Shown here: positions 45,022 to 55,493 of the stretch, one piece after another
How positions within the stretch are numbered: position 1 is the stretch's first letter
Layout of the letters: the number at the start of each line of letters is the position of its first letter
Source of the DNA: Mucilaginibacter tolerans
Lineage (GTDB): Bacteria; Bacteroidota; Bacteroidia; Sphingobacteriales; Sphingobacteriaceae
Length of the DNA: 64,000 bases
Assembly (NCBI RefSeq): GCF_030519375.1
Contig: NZ_JAUMKB010000010.1
Location: 159,791 to 223,790 of the forward strand
Direction of reading: 5' to 3'
Notes under the pieces: model-generated
What the model was told of the DNA's origin: nothing
The model's database searches: none
The model's input: only the letters and a program-made list of their open reading frames with translations
Translations under genes and position numbers: made by a program

Positions 45022-46620
45022 ATGAAAACCTTTTTTACATTCGCTTTTTTTATTTGCATCATTGGCACGACTCACGCCCAATCCCCCGACCTGATACTTT
45101 ATAACGGTAACATTTTCACTTCGGATAGTTCAAAACTTTATGTACAGGCCCTGGCTATCAAAAAGAGGATCGTTCTTTCAACCGGCACTAATAAGGAAGT
45201 GCTGAAATTAGCAACGCCCAAAACAAGGAAAATAAACTTATGGGGCAAAACCGTTATTCCGGGTATTAACGATGCTCACGATCACCTGGGAGCTTTTATT
45301 GGCGGCAAAGGCTATATTTATATGGAAAGGCAGATCCCGGGCCCGTCCCCTGCCGCTGTATTGGATTCGGTCAGCAGGATAGTTAAAACCGCCAAACCCG
45401 GTGAATGGATCAATGGCCTGATTGGGCAAACGATCTTGACCGACATGGATTTCCGGCAAAAACTGGATAGCGTTGCGCCTGATAACCCGGTTTTTTTATT
45501 TGCCTGGTGGGGGCATGGGGTGGTGTTTAATTCCAGGGCTCTAAAACTTGCCGGGATAAAGGACTCAGATAAGGACCCTGTTGGCGGCTGGTACGAAAGA
45601 AATCATTCTACCGGAAAAATAAACACTTTGAAAGAGTATGCTGGTTGGAACGCAGCAGAAAGCTATTATTCCTCTATTCCCGATGCGATAAAAGCAGCGG
45701 GTTTAAAAAGGTATACCGATATGCAAGTTCAATACGGTATCACCACAACCCAATTCATGACGACGTTTGCCATGATACCCGCCATTGTAAAGGAAAACCC
45801 GGCAATTCGCACGAGGATCATACCTTTTATAAAAACCACAAATACGAGCCGGAACCTGGCAATTTGGAATAAACCAGGCAAAACCCCCACACCAATGGTT
45901 TATGTGTCTGGCATAAAATATGTGATCGACGGCACTCCATATGATGAAAGTGCTCTTTCAACCCAATCATACCCTGATCAACCGGGATGGTTTGGCCGCC
46001 TTGATTTTCAACCAGATACTATAAAGCAAATTCTAAAAGATGCTCTGAACGGGAAGAATCAATTAATGATGCATGTAGTTGGAGACAGCACTTTGAACCT
46101 GGTTCTATCAATGATGAAAAGCACAGGAAATAGCGCCGACTGGAAATTGAAACGGGTGCGAATTGAACATAATGCGGGTTATTCGGTAAATATTGGAGCG
46201 CAATTAAATGATATAAAGAATTTGGGCCTTATCATGATGCACACACCAATGTATGTTCGTCAAAGTCCCTTACGGAGCCTCGTCAAGAAAGGAATAAAAG
46301 TTGGCATCGCACCCGATGGCCTGACCAACCCTTTTGTTAATATTATGATCGTGAGCAGCCAGCAAGCAAACCCCGATGAGAATATCACCAGGGAGGAAGC
46401 GGTAATTGCGTATACCAAAAACAATGCATACGCTGAGTTTGCAGAAGATCAAAAGGGCACATTAACAGTAGGGAAACTGGCAGATCTTGCTGTACTGTCA
46501 CAAAACATTTTTACTATCCCCACCGATAAATTGCCGGAAACTAAAAGCTTGCTAACTATGGTGGGCGGAAAAGTAATTTATTCGTCCAAAGAAATGGACG
46601 TTCGATATCTATCAAAATAG
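45022..46620 (+). CDS. Amidohydrolase family protein (YtcJ-like), secreted
   Basis: I take the ATG at 45022, which gives a signal peptide (MKTFFTFAFFICIIGTTHAQ). The 532-residue protein has the YtcJ layout: an N-terminal beta domain (DLILYNGNIFTSD), VIPGINDAHDHLGAF with the metal-binding HxH-like site, and MMHVVGDSTLN and RVRIEHNAG with later ligands. GIAPDGLTNPF supplies the final Asp and KLADLAVLSQNIF the closing sheet. It probably hydrolyses a small amide, N-formyl or related bond outside the cytoplasm. The substrate is unknown. Confidence 0.92.
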   Translation: MKTFFTFAFFICIIGTTHAQSPDLILYNGNIFTSDSSKLYVQALAIKKRIVLSTGTNKEVLKLATPKTRKINLWGKTVIPGINDAHDHLGAFIGGKGYIYMERQIPGPSPAAVLDSVSRIVKTAKPGEWINGLIGQTILTDMDFRQKLDSVAPDNPVFLFAWWGHGVVFNSRALKLAGIKDSDKDPVGGWYERNHSTGKINTLKEYAGWNAAESYYSSIPDAIKAAGLKRYTDMQVQYGITTTQFMTTFAMIPAIVKENPAIRTRIIPFIKTTNTSRNLAIWNKPGKTPTPMVYVSGIKYVIDGTPYDESALSTQSYPDQPGWFGRLDFQPDTIKQILKDALNGKNQLMMHVVGDSTLNLVLSMMKSTGNSADWKLKRVRIEHNAGYSVNIGAQLNDIKNLGLIMMHTPMYVRQSPLRSLVKKGIKVGIAPDGLTNPFVNIMIVSSQQANPDENITREEAVIAYTKNNAYAEFAEDQKGTLTVGKLADLAVLSQNIFTIPTDKLPETKSLLTMVGGKVIYSSKEMDVRYLSK

Positions 46621-46781
46621 CTGTATTGCACGTGCAAGCAAAAAACTATTTGATTTAGATCAATAGAATTTCTTTTGTGATAACGGCAGGCAGGACGTAA
46701 AATATGGTTGCCTTGTGGTATACCCAGCTCCTGGTCGAAGTTTATCTCAAACACCTGAGGGACTAAGCAAATAACCCACAA

Positions 46782-46821
46782 ATGATCTTGTACCTACAAT
46801 AATTTGCAGGTGCAAGATCAT
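46782..46821. terminator. Strong hairpin, possible bidirectional terminator
   Basis: ATGATCTTGTACCT (46782-46795) pairs with AGGTGCAAGATCAT (46808-46821) with one mismatch across a 12-base loop. There is no T run, so rho-independent termination is uncertain. The hairpin lies about 160 bases after the amidohydrolase stop. Confidence 0.5.
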
Positions 46822-46882
46822 AAAGGAATTCGGGGAAATACAAAATAGCGCTCACGAAATCTGAACTGAAATATTTAGTCAC

Positions 46883-47095
46883 CTATATGGATACCAGCAG
46901 GCTGGTCAATCCATCGATATCCGGCTGGTGGTCCAGCTGTTGCACGGTTTCGATGAACTGGTCCTGGGTTGCAACGGAAAAGATCCCGGTTCTGAGGCGA
47001 CGGAATTTTCGAATGGTATCGTCCCAACTGTACGACCGGGTAAAAAAGTCGTGGTAATCTTCCTGCTCGCGCCTCAGCGTATGCCCTTGCTTGAA
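46883..47095 (-). pseudogene. C-terminal gene remnant of unknown family
   Basis: A minus-strand frame of 71 codons without a start codon ends in TAG at 46883. It reads LRREQEDYHDFFTRSYSWDD, followed by TIRKFRRLRTGIF and later FIETVQQLDHQPDIDGL. Its composition is protein-like. An upstream in-frame stop at 47096 and missing N-terminal part show it is broken. The SYSWDDTIRKF stretch vaguely recalls the last helix of group-1 glycosyltransferases, but I do not assign it. Confidence 0.45.
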
Positions 47096-47429
47096 CTATG
47101 TCAGAGATATGGCGCCAAACTCCTGGTGAACGATGCCCACAGCAGGTTTACGAAGCTAATATTTACTTCACCTCTTGCAATATTACCAACTAACTTCGTT
47201 GAATTTTAAACTTATAATCTTGGCTGATTTTGTGATGATCCTTTAACTCCAAGTTGCCTTCCTCTCAAGCGTTTCGGGGTTAGCGCGCGTAGCACTACAA
47301 AAGAACCAATACAGTCCTGGTAACAATTTAAGAAAGTTTCATGGTCATAGCCGGCCTAAGTGCATTCTTCGTTTTGCTGGTGTGACCTTTTATGTACCTC
47401 AAGAGCAAATGCCACCATGGTTCAAATTA

Positions 47430-48254
47430 TTAAATAATCTTCTGTTTATAAATCAATGGATTTTGTTCATTGTTATCCAGGGCATCGCCCAGCCTGATAG
47501 CTTTCAGGTATTGTTGAGGTAGAATGTTTTCTGTGCCATTATAAATGTTACCGTCGGGCATGTAGGCGCAGGTCATGGCGCGGCGCGACGCCGGCGTCAT
47601 GTTGGCATTGGCGCCGTGTATAGTTAACCCGTTATGAAACGAACAGCTTCCGGCTTTCATTGGGGCGGCTACCGCGGAACGTTGGCGCATCGACGGATAA
47701 ATATTAAATACGGCGTCCATGTTTTTGCCGATGCCGGGATTTTCGAAACCGGTTTGCAAATGTGATCCGGGTATAAAAAAAAGGCACCCGTTTTCGAGTG
47801 TCGTATCGTCGAGGGCAACCCAGATCGAAAGCGCATTTCTGTCCGTGAATGACCAAAAGGGCGTGTCCAGGTGCCATGAAGTTGGATTGGCCCATGGTCT
47901 TTTAAACAAGGCTTGGTCATGCCAGATCCGTATTCCATCAACCTGCGCCAAAGCTGCAGCCATACGGCCGATTCTTTCATCCAGCATAATATCTTTTACT
48001 TTTTGATTGGTTTGCCAGAGATTGATCATTTGGTCGAATACCTTACTATGATATTCGGCATCCTCGTTTATGCCGTCACTGTCCGTGATACTAATGTCTT
48101 TGCCCGGCATTTTTTGACCATTGCGTTCTGCAATAGCTTCCGTTATCGCCTCCTTCCAAATCTCCAATTCGTCTGATGTGAGAAAGTTATCGATCACGAT
48201 AAATCCATTGGTTTGATAAAAATTAATCTGCTCCTTGCTGATTTGTGTATGCAT
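47430..48254 (-). CDS. Phytanoyl-CoA dioxygenase (PhyH) family protein
   Basis: The 274-residue Fe(II)/2-oxoglutarate dioxygenase has the facial triad H128 and D130 in SWHLDTPFW and H213 in LTIHGANANM. An Arg in PASRRAM would bind 2-oxoglutarate, and FFIPGSHLQTGF is typical of the family. It would hydroxylate a small molecule, perhaps in catabolism linked to the adjacent isomerase. It is downstream of the AraC and isomerase genes on the same strand, with a 113-base gap. Confidence 0.92.
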   Translation of the reverse strand: MHTQISKEQINFYQTNGFIVIDNFLTSDELEIWKEAITEAIAERNGQKMPGKDISITDSDGINEDAEYHSKVFDQMINLWQTNQKVKDIMLDERIGRMAAALAQVDGIRIWHDQALFKRPWANPTSWHLDTPFWSFTDRNALSIWVALDDTTLENGCLFFIPGSHLQTGFENPGIGKNMDAVFNIYPSMRQRSAVAAPMKAGSCSFHNGLTIHGANANMTPASRRAMTCAYMPDGNIYNGTENILPQQYLKAIRLGDALDNNEQNPLIYKQKII

Positions 48255-48367
48255 TTGCCGGATATAATGGTAAGTTTTAGCAAACCTAAATAATAGCAGC
48301 CTTGTTGCGCTTTACTAAAACCGGCAATTATTGGTGTTTTTTGATAAAAAAGTTAAACACAACGCGA

Positions 48368-49198
48368 TCAGAACGGCTCCGGTAGAAACGCATATCTTTC
48401 TTTTAACAGGTTTTTAATATAGCAGTTAATTTCAAACTGGTTCGCTATGGGGGAGTTACTGAATGGAATGGTCGGCATGTAGGGTGGGGGACCGAACTCG
48501 GTAGTGAATGTCAAATGATCACGCCCAAGCTGTAGGTTCAGGTTGACAATTCTGTCCCACCACTTGAGAAAGATATTCAACGCATAAGACCACTCCGGGG
48601 CTCTTGGGTCAGGTACCTGCGGGCCGTTTTCATAGCCCACTCGTGCATGGACGTACCTTGTGCGCCGAATCGCCTGCTCGACTACCGGTTCATAGTTTTC
48701 AAGCATGCTTTCTGTTACACATGTCCAATGGGAAAGGTCTGCCGTGATTAAATAATGTTCACGCCTTTGGAAAAGCTCATTGGCGATTTGCGGCGCAAAG
48801 CCCAATCGTCCGCGATGAGTTTCATGCACGACTGTTATGCCGGTTTTTTCCGAGAAATCCAGCGCAACATCGATCAGCTCGAGTTGTTGCTCTAGGGTGA
48901 ACCAGTCACGTCCGGTGTGCGAATTGATATGCATAGGACCAGGTTCCGCACATTCACGGAGATTTTTTAAAAACGAGGCTTTGAACTGCCTGAATGTACT
49001 GCCCTGCGTTCGGTATTGATGGACGACAAGGGCCATTCCGGAAGATTGTACGTAATCAAATAACTTTTTTTTGTCCTTGTAATTTTCGGGTATCCAGGTG
49101 TCGAAACCATCATATCCGGCATCCTTTACCCGATCGAGAAATAAATGAATCGGTAAATGTTCATAACCCCATAGCGAACTCAATAGCTTAATTTGCAT
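48368..49198 (-). CDS. Sugar phosphate isomerase/epimerase-like TIM-barrel protein
   Basis: I take the ATG at 49198, which gives a typical start (MQIKLLSSLWGYEHLPIHLFL). Longer frames upstream run into the AraC coding sequence. The 276-residue product has AP-endonuclease-2-type barrel features: DGFDTWIPENY, HINSHTGRDW, TVVHETHRGRLGFA with a metal-binding Glu, TADLSHWTC with Asp/His, and HARVGYENGPQVPDP. The start overlaps the AraC stop by 11 bases, so the two are coupled. It likely isomerises a sugar or cyclitol. Confidence 0.9.
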   Translation of the reverse strand: MQIKLLSSLWGYEHLPIHLFLDRVKDAGYDGFDTWIPENYKDKKKLFDYVQSSGMALVVHQYRTQGSTFRQFKASFLKNLRECAEPGPMHINSHTGRDWFTLEQQLELIDVALDFSEKTGITVVHETHRGRLGFAPQIANELFQRREHYLITADLSHWTCVTESMLENYEPVVEQAIRRTRYVHARVGYENGPQVPDPRAPEWSYALNIFLKWWDRIVNLNLQLGRDHLTFTTEFGPPPYMPTIPFSNSPIANQFEINCYIKNLLKERYAFLPEPF

Positions 49199-50105
49199 TC
49201 GAAACAGATGATTGGTGCTCGCGAAAGTTTTTCGGCGATAAGCCCGTTTTCTTTTTGAAAACTCTTGAAAAATAAAATATGGAATCAAAACCGGTCTGAT
49301 CGGCAATTTCGTTGACGGACAAATTTGTTGTTATCATCATTTCTTTTGCTTTGTCTAAACGAAGATTGAGATGATATTGATTTGGCGATACGCCACACTC
49401 GCTTTTAAATAGTTTTCGAAATTTAGAATAGCCCATAGGAAGTTCTCTTACGAATTCTTCCATGTTTAAAGGGCGATCAATTGTTTCCTGCAACATGAAT
49501 TTGGCTTTTGACATGAGCCTGGATTCGCTCGTAACAGACAACGAACGGTATTTTGATGCGGCATGAATTATTCCCAGCATTTGTAAGGTAATACCGGCAG
49601 CTATTTGCTGGTAGCCGGGTTCGATTGACGACACGGTTTTAATGAGCAGATGAAACAATGATAACAAATCCTCATTAAGCCCTACTTCAACAAAGGGATT
49701 GTCGGGGTTAAGAATTCCGCTGTTTACTAAGCATGTTGGGAAATTTCCATTAAATCCAACCCAATATTCTTCCCAACCGCTCCGCGCGTTAGGTTTGTAA
49801 CGATGCCAGATACCAGGAAATAAAAAAAAACATGTGCCTGCTTTAATTGTGACGGATTCGGTCCGGGCGGTTTCAAGTACACCTTCGCCGCGACTAATGA
49901 AGACAATGTAGTATCCATTCAATATGCGGCCTTTATCCCATGTTAGTAAATGATCGACCGGATGGGCGCGGTTATTTGGATAATCCTTGTTAGGACTCAC
50001 AGAAGCAGACCCAATGGTATTAACATAAAAATTCCATTTTCTGTCATGGTCATTCACATTCAAATATTTGCGGTAATTAATCATGGTCAACGAAATGAAG
50101 GTCAA
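49188..50105 (-). CDS. AraC-family transcriptional regulator of the second PUL
   Basis: The 305-residue protein has an N-terminal cupin-like sugar-binding domain (about 40-180, GYYIVFISRGEGVLET and GTCFFLFPGIWHRYKP) and a C-terminal double HTH (about 205-300, MEEFVRELPMGYSKFRKLF, then SVNEIADQTGFDSIFYFSRVF). An alternative start at Met8 (50084) is possible. It is divergent from the susC gene across a 600-base region and coupled to the isomerase gene. It probably activates the locus in response to a sugar. Confidence 0.9.
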   Translation of the reverse strand: MTFISLTMINYRKYLNVNDHDRKWNFYVNTIGSASVSPNKDYPNNRAHPVDHLLTWDKGRILNGYYIVFISRGEGVLETARTESVTIKAGTCFFLFPGIWHRYKPNARSGWEEYWVGFNGNFPTCLVNSGILNPDNPFVEVGLNEDLLSLFHLLIKTVSSIEPGYQQIAAGITLQMLGIIHAASKYRSLSVTSESRLMSKAKFMLQETIDRPLNMEEFVRELPMGYSKFRKLFKSECGVSPNQYHLNLRLDKAKEMMITTNLSVNEIADQTGFDSIFYFSRVFKKKTGLSPKNFREHQSSVSNAN

Positions 50106-50707
50106 TTGTAATCTCTACTAGATACAAATTAATAATAATAAGATTGCTAATAGCGTAATTGTTCCAAACGACGCTCATGGCCAATTTTAGATGTTATTTA
50201 ACATTTTGATAGGTTAAGATGGAATTTTTGAATTTTTATTGAAAAATCCAATGTTCTGTTTTGATTATAACAATTGCAGGCGCGCTTTTCATCGATTTTA
50301 AATATCAAAAAGTGCAAAATATTCATGCATAATGTTAAGTCGCGAATATCTTACCTGGATTTATCGACATGTTCTGTAGGCATATCAAACCCATTATTTA
50401 AAGCAAGATTTTCACTTTCCGGGCCGGAGAAATATTCAGCTTATTACAGTTAATTCAATTTCCTGGTCGGCATATACAGATCAATCTTCTGTATTTTCCT
50501 AATATATATCAAAAAGGTCAAACAATCGCCACTTTCGTGTAAATGCTGCAACACCCCTGCAGTATACTTTTGAATCCAAAGCGCTGTAGCGGCGCAAGCC
50601 AAGTTGCCAGGAACTGAATAGCGCTCGTCTTTACCCGCAATGAAATGCAATTGTTAAAGATTTTTTGGTTCCGGCCGGCACTTATAAACCAATTAAATTC
50701 TTAAAGT
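50106..50707. promoter_or_regulatory. Divergent regulatory region between AraC regulator and susC
   Basis: The 602-base region has no convincing gene. It is AT-rich near the regulator and GC-richer near 50560-50640. Promoters for both transcripts and an AraC operator should lie here, but no exact TAnnTTTG element or strong palindrome was found. Confidence 0.4.
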
Positions 50708-53700
50708 ATGAACAAAAAAATTCTACACAAATCTACGCGGGGTGCCGTAATGGTCTCCCTTGCGGGCGGACTGCTGTTTGGGGCGGTCGCAGCCGCCCCT
50801 GCAACACCATCGGCTGGACACCACCAGGCCAATAGCAAACCTGGAGCCAGTTATTTGGCAGCCTTTAAAAGGGGTAAATTTTTAACGGAAGTCCGGGGTT
50901 ATGTCACCGACGAACAGGGACAGCGTTTGCCGGGTGTGACGGTAAAAGTGAAAGGAACGAACCTGGCCACTTCTACTAATGCAGATGGAAACTATACTCT
51001 GCAGGTTCCGGAAGAAGCGATAACCCTGGTTTTTTCTTTTATTGGCTACCAGACCAAAGAAGTCACCATTGGGGCCAGCCGCGTCATTAATGTTGCATTG
51101 GCAGCCAGTCCCGGCAGCCTCAATGAGGTCGTGGTTGTAGGCTATGGTACACAAAAGAAAGCAACATTAACAGGCTCTGTTGTTGAAGTTAAGGGGGCCG
51201 ATATTGTTAAAAGCCCCGCAATTAATGTGGCAAGTTCACTTGCCGGCCAATTGCCTGGAGTTATTATAAATTCTCCAACAGGTGAGCCCGGAAGAAGTGA
51301 TCCGTCAATTTATATCAGGGGCATGAGCACAACAGGTAATACCTCCGTACTGGTCATTATTGACGGCGTTGAAAGAGGGGGCTTAGGTGAACTAAACCCT
51401 AATGATATAGAAAGCATATCTGTATTAAAGGATGCATCTGCAGCAATTTATGGGGCACAGGCCGCAAACGGAGTAATTTTGGTAACGACCAAAAAAGGAA
51501 GTCTTGGTTCCGCCCCTAAAATTGATTTTTCGTATAATGAAGGCTTAAGCCAGCCTGCAAGAAATCCGGTCATGGCTGACTCCTATACTTTTGGTCAGGT
51601 ATCCAATGAAATTAACGCTCAGCAAGGCCTGGCTCCGGCTTATTCAGCCTCAGATTTGGAAAAATACAAAGCCGGGAATGATCCTGATTTTCCAAATACA
51701 GACTGGTATAAATTTATTGTTAAAAATTGGACCCCTCAACATCGGGCCAATGTATCTGTTTCGGGTGGTAACAGTGGTACAACTTATTTTTTATCGTTGG
51801 GCCAGGTTTACCAGGACGGGCAATACAATTTCGGCACTGAAAATATAAAACAATATAATCTTCGCGCAAATGTGGAGGTTCAGGTAACAAAATACCTGAA
51901 GGTGGGATTGAATTTATCAGGCAGGGTAGATAATAATCATTTCCCTTATAATAGCGCGAACCAACTGAATAGTCATATTTTCCTGTATCAGCCGAACTGG
52001 CTGCCTTACTGGCCTGGCACAAAGGATCTTCAGCCCCTAAGGGGCAGTGAGAATATTGTCAACTGGGTAAGTGATAATGCTGGTTATCAAACACAAACCG
52101 TAAATACCTTTCAAAGCACAGGGTATATCAATTGGGAATTGCCCTGGGTAAAAGGCTTATCGATCGAAAGTAGCGGCAGTTATGATCCCAATAGTACTTT
52201 TGTAAAAACTTTCCAGGAGCCGGACTTTGTTTATTACAAGGATGCTGCTACCGGCGCATTAACAAAAGGCCGTACAGGGATGGGAACGGACCTGGCGACA
52301 TTGGACGATAACGTATCACTTGGTTCTTTGCTTTATCTAACCACAAAGATCCATTATGAGCGAAAATTCGGACCGCATCATATAAAAGTATTGCTGGGTT
52401 ATGAGCAAACGACAACAAACAGCAATTTCGATGAGGCTTACAGAAGTAATTTTCCGTCAACTGTGCTGCCACAGATTTTTGCAGGGAGCAGTGACCCTAC
52501 CCAACAGGCCAACAACGGTTCCGCCACACAAACGGCCCGGCAAAACGAATTTGGAAGGGTAAATTATGATTATGCCGGAAAATATCTGGCTGAATTTACC
52601 ATGAGGCGCGACGGGTCTCCAAATTTTCCTGCCAATAAAAGGTGGGGCTATTTTCCAAGTGCGTCTGCCGGTTGGCGAATATCGGAGGAACAGTTTATGA
52701 AAAAGTACACTTTTGTCGACGAACTTAAACTCCGCGGCTCCTACGGCGTAATGGGTAACGACCTGGTAAACCCATTCCAGTATTTAACTAATTACGGATA
52801 TGGGAATAACTATGTGATAGGCGGAAGCAATGTTATTGGCCTGGTGCAAACCGGAGTTCCCAATCCCAACATCACCTGGGAAACGGCAAAAACATGGGAC
52901 ATTGGATTAGACGCAACACTATGGAACGGCCTTTTAGGGGTTACATTCGACTATTTCAAAACAAGACGATCTGATATTTTAACTACAGCGGCATCAACGG
53001 TCCCGGGTTATACAGGGCTAACGTTGCCGGATGAAAATATTGGAATTGTTGATAATAAAGGGTTTGAATTGGTTTTGAGCCATACCAATAATCAACACAA
53101 ATTCCAATACAGCTTTTCCGGAAATATTGCGTTTGCCAGGAATACGGTTATTTATGGAAATGCACAACCCGGATTAGAGCCCTACCAATTGGCGGTAGGA
53201 CATCCGATAGGGGCTGGCCTTTATTATAATGCTATCGGAATTTTTAAAAGTCAGGCAGACATTAATGCCTATCCGCACCTGCCGGGTGCCGTACCCGGGG
53301 ATATTAAATACGCCGATATAAATCATGACGGAAGTATTGACTCACGCGACCAGGTACTCGAAAATCAAACAAATGTTCCGCAGATGACCTTTGGGTTAAA
53401 TACCAACTTTAAATACAAAGGATTTAATCTGTCCATTCTCCTGCAGGGACAGGCAGATGCCAAACAGTATTTTGGCGGTTATTTCCCCGTAATGAGTTAC
53501 TCCCTGGGGAACTTTTTAAACTGGAGAGCAACCAACCGCTGGACACCCGATAATACCAATGCGACCATGCCAAGGGCAAGCTATGAAAACTTTAATAACA
53601 ATACAATAAACTCCACCCAATGGCTTATCAATAGTGGTTTTTTAAGGGTTAAGAATGTATCCTTCGGTTATAACTTACCTCAGGACATGATCAAAAGCAT

Positions 53701-53854
53701 CGGGATGAAAAACTTACGGTTTTCTGTCAGCGCGAGCAATTTATTCCTGATCTATGATCATATGAAGGCCCTGGGATTTGATCCGGAAACTACAGATTAC
53801 TGGTATTACCCGCCCCAGCGTGTAATCAGTTTTGGAATTAATGCAACCTTTTAA
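50708..53854 (+). CDS. susC: SusC-like TonB-dependent outer membrane transporter
   Basis: The 1048-residue protein has an N-terminal signal segment, a carboxypeptidase-regulatory-like domain (about 58-145, GYVTDEQGQRLPGVTVKVKG), the SusC plug (VVVGYGTQKKATLTGSV, then GMSTTGNTSVLVIIDGVERG and SVLKDASAAIYGAQAANGVI) and a beta barrel ending in an aromatic residue (FGINATF). With SusD it imports oligosaccharides across the outer membrane. It precedes susD by 10 bases and is the first gene of the second PUL. Confidence 0.96.
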   Translation: MNKKILHKSTRGAVMVSLAGGLLFGAVAAAPATPSAGHHQANSKPGASYLAAFKRGKFLTEVRGYVTDEQGQRLPGVTVKVKGTNLATSTNADGNYTLQVPEEAITLVFSFIGYQTKEVTIGASRVINVALAASPGSLNEVVVVGYGTQKKATLTGSVVEVKGADIVKSPAINVASSLAGQLPGVIINSPTGEPGRSDPSIYIRGMSTTGNTSVLVIIDGVERGGLGELNPNDIESISVLKDASAAIYGAQAANGVILVTTKKGSLGSAPKIDFSYNEGLSQPARNPVMADSYTFGQVSNEINAQQGLAPAYSASDLEKYKAGNDPDFPNTDWYKFIVKNWTPQHRANVSVSGGNSGTTYFLSLGQVYQDGQYNFGTENIKQYNLRANVEVQVTKYLKVGLNLSGRVDNNHFPYNSANQLNSHIFLYQPNWLPYWPGTKDLQPLRGSENIVNWVSDNAGYQTQTVNTFQSTGYINWELPWVKGLSIESSGSYDPNSTFVKTFQEPDFVYYKDAATGALTKGRTGMGTDLATLDDNVSLGSLLYLTTKIHYERKFGPHHIKVLLGYEQTTTNSNFDEAYRSNFPSTVLPQIFAGSSDPTQQANNGSATQTARQNEFGRVNYDYAGKYLAEFTMRRDGSPNFPANKRWGYFPSASAGWRISEEQFMKKYTFVDELKLRGSYGVMGNDLVNPFQYLTNYGYGNNYVIGGSNVIGLVQTGVPNPNITWETAKTWDIGLDATLWNGLLGVTFDYFKTRRSDILTTAASTVPGYTGLTLPDENIGIVDNKGFELVLSHTNNQHKFQYSFSGNIAFARNTVIYGNAQPGLEPYQLAVGHPIGAGLYYNAIGIFKSQADINAYPHLPGAVPGDIKYADINHDGSIDSRDQVLENQTNVPQMTFGLNTNFKYKGFNLSILLQGQADAKQYFGGYFPVMSYSLGNFLNWRATNRWTPDNTNATMPRASYENFNNNTINSTQWLINSGFLRVKNVSFGYNLPQDMIKSIGMKNLRFSVSASNLFLIYDHMKALGFDPETTDYWYYPPQRVISFGINATF

Positions 53855-53864
53855 TATTAAAGAC

Positions 53865-55493
53865 ATGAAAAAAATTATTTATCTATTAATTATTGTTTTT
53901 ACGGCAACGTCCTGTAATAAACTTGAATTAACGCCCCTGAATACAATATCTGATGCCAATACATGGAGTAATCAGAACCTTATCCAGCTTTATGTGAATG
54001 CACAATATACGGTGTTGTTGCATGGATACCAGCAAGACCTGCTGCCTGCGGCAGATGACGAAGCCTTCAATATCCATCAATACGGCAACTTGTATATGAT
54101 ACAAACCGGGCAATTGACGCAAGACAATGTGACCAATTTTTCAAACAAGATTAATTACTGGGACTTTGCTTATAGCTATATCTATAATATCAACGTTTTC
54201 TTCTCAAAGATAGATGCCGCTCCTGTTGACGCTACCTTTAAAACAGGGGCGATAGCGGAAATGAAATTTCTGAGAGCCTATATCTATGCCAATCTGATCT
54301 GGCGTTATGGAGGGGTGCCCATTATTACTAAAGTTTTCAACCTGCATGATAATTTTCAGGCTACGCAATCGTCATACGACGACTGTGTAAAGTTTATCGA
54401 TTCGGAATTGGATGCCGCTGCTGCCCAACTGCCGCCCGATCAGTCGGCAAATCAGGAAGGAAGAGCTTCCGCAAACGCCTGCCTGGCACTTAAAGCACGT
54501 GTGCTGCTTTATGACGCCAGCGCGCTGAATAATCCAAGCCATGATAACACGAAATGGCAAGCTGCTGCCGATGCATCGGCAGCATTGCTAAACCTCGGCT
54601 ATTCGCTAAATCCGGATTATCAGGGCACCTTCCTGGGAGACAATAAGGAGATTATTTTTGCACGGTATTTTACCCAGGCGAACTCTTCCAATTTTTCATT
54701 GGAGGAAGGTCGCAATGGTTCCAATGGGTGGACCTCCCAAAATCCATCTCAAAATCAGGTTAACGCTTATGAAATGGCAGCCACAGGTATGCGGCCATAC
54801 ACTGAACAACCCGATGGCAGCCTTGTGCTGATGCCCGGATCAGGTTATGACCCTAATAATCCTTATGCCGGCCGCGACCCAAGGTTTGACGCCTCCATAT
54901 TGCATGATGGTTCAGTTTGGCAAGGACGGGTAACTGAAACATTTGACGGTGGATTAGACTCTCCTGAAAGTAGCATCCAGCCATGGAATGCGTCGTTAAC
55001 TTCTTATGCTTATAAAAAGGGGGTTGTTGAGAGTATCCCACCTTCTGGTTCAACATTAAAACCTACTAACCCCTGGATATTTTTCCGCTATGGAGAAGTG
55101 CTTCTTAACTATGCTGAAGCAGAATTTGAATTAGGCAATGAAGCTGTTGCCCGTCAATATATTAACCTGGTCCGCGCACGCCCCAGCGTAAATATGCCCC
55201 CGGTAACAGATGCAGGAGGAGCTTTGAGGGTAAGAATTCAAAATGAGCGCCGGGTTGAATTGGCATTTGAAGAACTTCGCTTCTTTGATGTGCGCCGCTG
55301 GAAAATAGCAGATGTTACTGAAAATATTCCTATACTCCGCATGCACATAACCAGGCAGGCTAATGGAAGCAAGGTTTACCAGATACAAACGCTTGAAGCC
55401 AGGTCCTTTCTGCCGCAACATTACCTGGTGCCAATACCGCGTTCTGAAGTTGCTAAAAGTGCAGGTTCGTTAAAACAAAACCCGGGCTACTGA
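53865..55493 (+). CDS. susD: SusD/RagB-like outer membrane lipoprotein
   Basis: The ATG at 53865 gives a lipoprotein signal (MKKIIYLLIIVFTATSC) with the lipobox Cys at 17. A frame 11 codons longer lies inside susC. The 542-residue product has the SusD_N helices (about 80-230, FLRAYIYANLIWRYGGVPII) and a C-terminal SusD domain (LLNYAEAEFELGNEAVARQYINLVRARP, RRVELAFEELRFFDVRRW). It binds glycan on the cell surface and forms a lid for the SusC channel. Confidence 0.95.
   Translation: MKKIIYLLIIVFTATSCNKLELTPLNTISDANTWSNQNLIQLYVNAQYTVLLHGYQQDLLPAADDEAFNIHQYGNLYMIQTGQLTQDNVTNFSNKINYWDFAYSYIYNINVFFSKIDAAPVDATFKTGAIAEMKFLRAYIYANLIWRYGGVPIITKVFNLHDNFQATQSSYDDCVKFIDSELDAAAAQLPPDQSANQEGRASANACLALKARVLLYDASALNNPSHDNTKWQAAADASAALLNLGYSLNPDYQGTFLGDNKEIIFARYFTQANSSNFSLEEGRNGSNGWTSQNPSQNQVNAYEMAATGMRPYTEQPDGSLVLMPGSGYDPNNPYAGRDPRFDASILHDGSVWQGRVTETFDGGLDSPESSIQPWNASLTSYAYKKGVVESIPPSGSTLKPTNPWIFFRYGEVLLNYAEAEFELGNEAVARQYINLVRARPSVNMPPVTDAGGALRVRIQNERRVELAFEELRFFDVRRWKIADVTENIPILRMHITRQANGSKVYQIQTLEARSFLPQHYLVPIPRSEVAKSAGSLKQNPGY

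Larger units (their letters stand above)
46621..47429. other. Gene-poor region with a strong hairpin and a decayed gene
   Basis: The 809-base gap between the amidohydrolase and the convergent PhyH gene has no intact gene. It holds a hairpin at 46782-46821 and a minus-strand gene remnant at 46883-47095. I see nothing else beyond AT-rich sequence. Confidence 0.5.

Noticed and set aside
46928..47209. Plus-strand frame of 93 codons
   Set aside because: The opposite strand shows a more protein-like remnant in the same bases.
50450..50650. Minus-strand frame of 66 codons upstream of susC
   Set aside because: It has no family features and occupies the divergent promoter region.
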